From NCBI GenBank assembly GCA_964607765.1, contig CAZSNT010000073.1, positions 1 through 47,130 of the forward strand: a DNA stretch of 47,130 nucleotides, written 5' to 3'. Numbering within the stretch: position 1 is the stretch's first letter; every line of letters starts with the position of its first letter. The stretch is from CAZSNT01 sp964607765. GTDB taxonomy: Bacteria > Verrucomicrobiota > Lentisphaeria > Oligosphaerales > JABHEG01. A program made the position numbers and the translations under genes. Below the pieces are notes generated by a model. That model was not told where the DNA came from, made no database searches, and saw nothing but the letters and a program-made list of their open reading frames with translations. Positions 45,601 through 47,130 of the stretch are shown piece after piece.

Positions 45601-46974
45601 GCGGAGTGGGCAGAGGCGTTCGACGTCAGCAGGAAACTGCTCAAGCGCGGGGCGCCCATGCTCAGTGAGTGCGGGCACGACGCGCTGATCGGCTCGCTCG
45701 ACGGTGGGCAGGCGGACCACCACGCAGCCAATCGCTGGGGCGCGCACGGCACCGCGGCATGCCGGACACCGTGGCACGACATGGCGACGCACGGGGCGTT
45801 CGTGCTGTTTGCGGGCGGGCTCGGGCATCGGTACGGGGACAAGGACCCGGCCCACACATACGGCACGGATGATTACCTGTCCAACACGGTGATCGGTGGG
45901 CGCAACCCCATGTGTGACGGACCGTTCTCGCGTCGGGCCGTGATGACCTACTGGCTGTTGCACGATGTGTGCGACACGCTGGCCCGGGCAAGTCTCGAGT
46001 CGCATCGGTTCGGTGCGAGCGTTTACCAGCAGCACACCGTGTTCGGTGACGACAGCCAGGTGTGGACTAACCGGGCACCGGCGCCGTGGCGTGTGAAGGA
46101 CCGTGTGCTGCCCGAGTACGGGTTCCTGGTGCGGAGTCCGCAACAGACAGCAACTGTCTGCGAAATCAACGGACAGCGTGCTGCGTTCGCGAGCAGCCCG
46201 GGAGTGATGTTCGTCGACGCCCGGCCGTCAGCCCGTTCACTGCAGTCACGCAAAGTCCGGGCCCGGGTCGTGTCCGGCGACTATGTGGGTGATGGCACGT
46301 TCAAGGTCGCGGTGGAGTGGACGTCGACAAAGACGCTGAAGTCGGGAGCCGTGCCGTTTGTTCACGTCTGCCATCCGACGGCCTCGCACGCCGAGAGCAT
46401 TGCGTTTCACGGGAACTGTTCATTGAGCAAAGATGCACTGCTCACGCCGACGACATTGAGCTCTGTCATCACGATCGATGTACCGGCGGAGGAGGATGGC
46501 ACTCGGACCTACACGGTGCGCTACGGTCTGTTCAATCCGAGCACGGGAGGGAACCGGATCGTTCCGGCCGGCAATACCGAAGGCAGCAGGATGCGGGGCG
46601 GCAAGCTGCAGGTCACGACGCAGAACGGCAAGGTGATTGAGGGGGCTTACATTGCCGAGGCGCCCGGGGACGACCTGCCCGGATTGAACCGGAACGGGAC
46701 CATGGTGGACTTCGGGCCGGTTCTGACGAACGGCGCGTTCCGCCTTTATCATCCTGACACGGGGGTGTGGCGGTTGATTCCTCTCCCCGGCAGTTTTCCG
46801 TTCGAGGCGCAGTTCAGACTCGGCGAGTTCGGGGTGACGCCAGCTCAGGTCAACGCGACTCGGATCGAGCCGGAAACCGCCGACGCGAAACAGCCCAATG
46901 TGAGCCTGACTGACGGCGTGCTCAGTCTTGCTGCGGATGGGCGCTCATTTGCGTATGAGATCGTGCTCCAGTGA
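42628..46974 (+). CDS. Large exported glycoside-hydrolase-like protein with CBM9-like domain
   Basis: A 1448-residue protein with a signal peptide (MNRIPVATVLLVVCAARLWA). An Ig-like domain lies at about 21-145. A CBM9/DOMON-like sugar-binding domain follows at about 151-365 (ITIDGDLGEWGNAVS, YTLEASIPLSQIGDRLG), then a lectin-like beta region (about 375-560) and a further beta region. A likely TIM barrel spans about 815-1130, with D967 in LFIDVF and E1014 in LSECGHD as candidate acid residues, followed by beta-rich C-terminal domains. The barrel resembles families that act on terminal sugars, such as GH101-like or DUF5696-type proteins, but I cannot assign a family. ATG 42628 follows GGGAGAG; an in-frame Met at 42511 lies upstream of the signal peptide and is rejected. 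It is probably a periplasmic or secreted polysaccharide enzyme. Confidence 0.75.
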   Translation: MNRIPVATVLLVVCAARLWAFNPPVDSQAGVSLRIEGVPEAVERGGGLTFRVVCENTRPEAVTGTLHIALNDDWRVIGAAKVRVAVAGEGATSHTFSAEARDTVLAAHYPVHAEARLQCGDEDIVLHPIAIFVVTQSKAAGAAEKRFGLEGGVFSCLSAAGPITIDGDLGEWGNAVSAPCGAEQLSTGELPPESFQASFHALHDGVTLFLGVNVADDDISCRDRNTPDFMHSDYVRLYLSAADPEMRVDTDLGADDVILAVNVAGAADGRPLVRSVNYGIPGRKVDLGTCRFASARTATGYTLEASIPLSQIGDRLGAGSALGANVMIGDADAGRRRGEATLGDRSGQYWLTPQSFFRLVLESGTEAGARAGALPPLVRLERRSYRLDTILYSQAGYEHGGESHLFPTNWQGTDKRTGCSFAPGSHVRGGVRRKTFSVHPPWRSGLGGGAVWRQYNVEFPEADEISLEVNVAIRDHRPPAEPPSDGVEFRVFVSAEGGAEQELLRRFTDSKTWVAQRVDLSAFVGQRVLLKLWTGPGPEGNTVCDSGYWGDAVLHVGRRIEPTTDAEWQARTEEAVALAREGLAGGTGPRRFRLAGRCGTFGAGIAAGKRGLVDSVIAFSDGSRDLAFRGFVMEVGGQGVGEPTSDAVLDRAQVTAKRDSLCISHRLLHGEDRWRVDATFSVEQGALVLEFSMPRTRRNARGEPRLTRLGLGPASSELHRVYLGFGNVVETPNAFSVRGGGFGLSTRHVGCDYAQSLSLVQACDIFPDQVVCQPQHNVYRLETRLDATYRFIPSADGAFAAARHYRDLAGFKPGRGMPDLLGRMCLDQWGGDYGEAAEGLHLAAKYGLTHSVFVKHAWQRWGYDYRLPEIYPPRGGLETFRAMPEACREHGILFAPHDNYIDFYPDAEGFSYDHIIFNADGTPQRAWFNKGRKAQSYRWLPHAFLPWLKDNMRAMRKGFAPTSLFIDVFSAIPVVDYYDRTGRFHPRTQTAAEWAEAFDVSRKLLKRGAPMLSECGHDALIGSLDGGQADHHAANRWGAHGTAACRTPWHDMATHGAFVLFAGGLGHRYGDKDPAHTYGTDDYLSNTVIGGRNPMCDGPFSRRAVMTYWLLHDVCDTLARASLESHRFGASVYQQHTVFGDDSQVWTNRAPAPWRVKDRVLPEYGFLVRSPQQTATVCEINGQRAAFASSPGVMFVDARPSARSLQSRKVRARVVSGDYVGDGTFKVAVEWTSTKTLKSGAVPFVHVCHPTASHAESIAFHGNCSLSKDALLTPTTLSSVITIDVPAEEDGTRTYTVRYGLFNPSTGGNRIVPAGNTEGSRMRGGKLQVTTQNGKVIEGAYIAEAPGDDLPGLNRNGTMVDFGPVLTNGAFRLYHPDTGVWRLIPLPGSFPFEAQFRLGEFGVTPAQVNATRIEPETADAKQPNVSLTDGVLSLAADGRSFAYEIVLQ

Positions 46975-46982
46975 AACTCCAT

Positions 46983-47130
46983 GGATGCGGGGAGGAGCCT
47001 GCGGATGCGGGAAGAGCCTACGGATGCGGGAAGAGCCTACGGATGCGGGGAGGAGCCTGCGGATGCGGGAAGAGTCCTACGGATGCGGGAAGAGCCTACG
47101 GATGCGGGGAGGAGCCTGCGGATGCGGGAA
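46983..47130. repeat. 19-20 bp tandem repeat with higher-order pattern (continues past window)
   Basis: Seven full units and a partial eighth follow each other without spacers. Unit type A, GGATGCGGGGAGGAGCCTGC (20 bp), occurs at 46983, 47041 and 47100. Type B, GGATGCGGGAAGAGCCTAC (19 bp), occurs at 47003, 47022 and 47081. A 20 bp variant of B occurs at 47061. The order is A-B-B, A-B'-B, A-B..., giving a trimeric unit of 58-59 bp. It begins 9 bp after the stop codon of the glycoside-hydrolase-like gene. Contiguous units rule out CRISPR. Confidence 0.9.

Noticed and set aside
46983..47130. CRISPR array at the window end
   Set aside because: Units are contiguous, 19-20 bp long and have no unique spacers; no cas genes are present.

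Overview
The window is GC-rich, gene-dense bacterial DNA with no rRNA, tRNA, CRISPR array or phage module that I can see. Gene content suggests a free-living, carbohydrate-using bacterium of the PVC group (Kiritimatiellota, Lentisphaerota, Verrucomicrobiota or Planctomycetota) or a similar phylum such as Hydrogenedentota. Supporting features are a DUF1080/HEAT/LamG lipoprotein, a Tat-exported Gfo/Idh/MocA oxidoreductase, a DUF58-VWA operon with a giant TPR/PQQ protein, large secreted propeller proteins, and a two-partner secretion pair implying an outer membrane. The phylum is inferred from family knowledge, not from a marker gene.

Layout. (1) 1-11835, plus strand: a tight operon whose upstream partner overlaps it by GTGA. 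It encodes a 1411-residue TPR/PQQ-propeller protein, a DUF58 protein, a BatA-like VWA membrane protein, a double-VWA membrane protein and an exported protein of unknown function. (2) 23719-12002, minus strand: five genes in one direction. They are the DUF1080-HEAT-LamG lipoprotein, a Gfo/Idh oxidoreductase, two propeller/Y_Y_Y-like sensor paralogues overlapping by ATGA, and a TlpA-like thioredoxin. (3) 24097-28179: a metallo-beta-lactamase-fold hydrolase, an enlarged sodium:solute symporter (minus) and a SIS-domain sugar-phosphate isomerase. (4) 28579-30939: a glycyl radical enzyme with an atypical active site. (5) 31085-41298: a TpsB/TpsA secretion pair, with Ig-like domains fused to the transporter and a helical block inside the exoprotein. 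(6) 41311-42502, minus: an EamA transporter and a nucleoside deaminase remnant. (7) 42628-46974: a large exported glycoside-hydrolase-like protein, followed by a 19-20 bp tandem repeat running off the window.

Non-coding DNA is unusually rich in repeats. Two copies of a roughly 157 bp inverted-repeat element lie at 23832-23989 and 28321-28476; the first has a perfect 8 bp target duplication. A 13 bp-unit palindrome sits between the divergent symporter and isomerase genes, and a higher-order tandem repeat closes the window.

Functionally, regions 1 and 2 look like envelope or periplasmic machinery and an exported sugar-processing and sensing group. The TPS pair exports a very large beta-helical surface protein. 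The glycyl radical enzyme would need an activase encoded outside this window. Functions beyond family level are inference.
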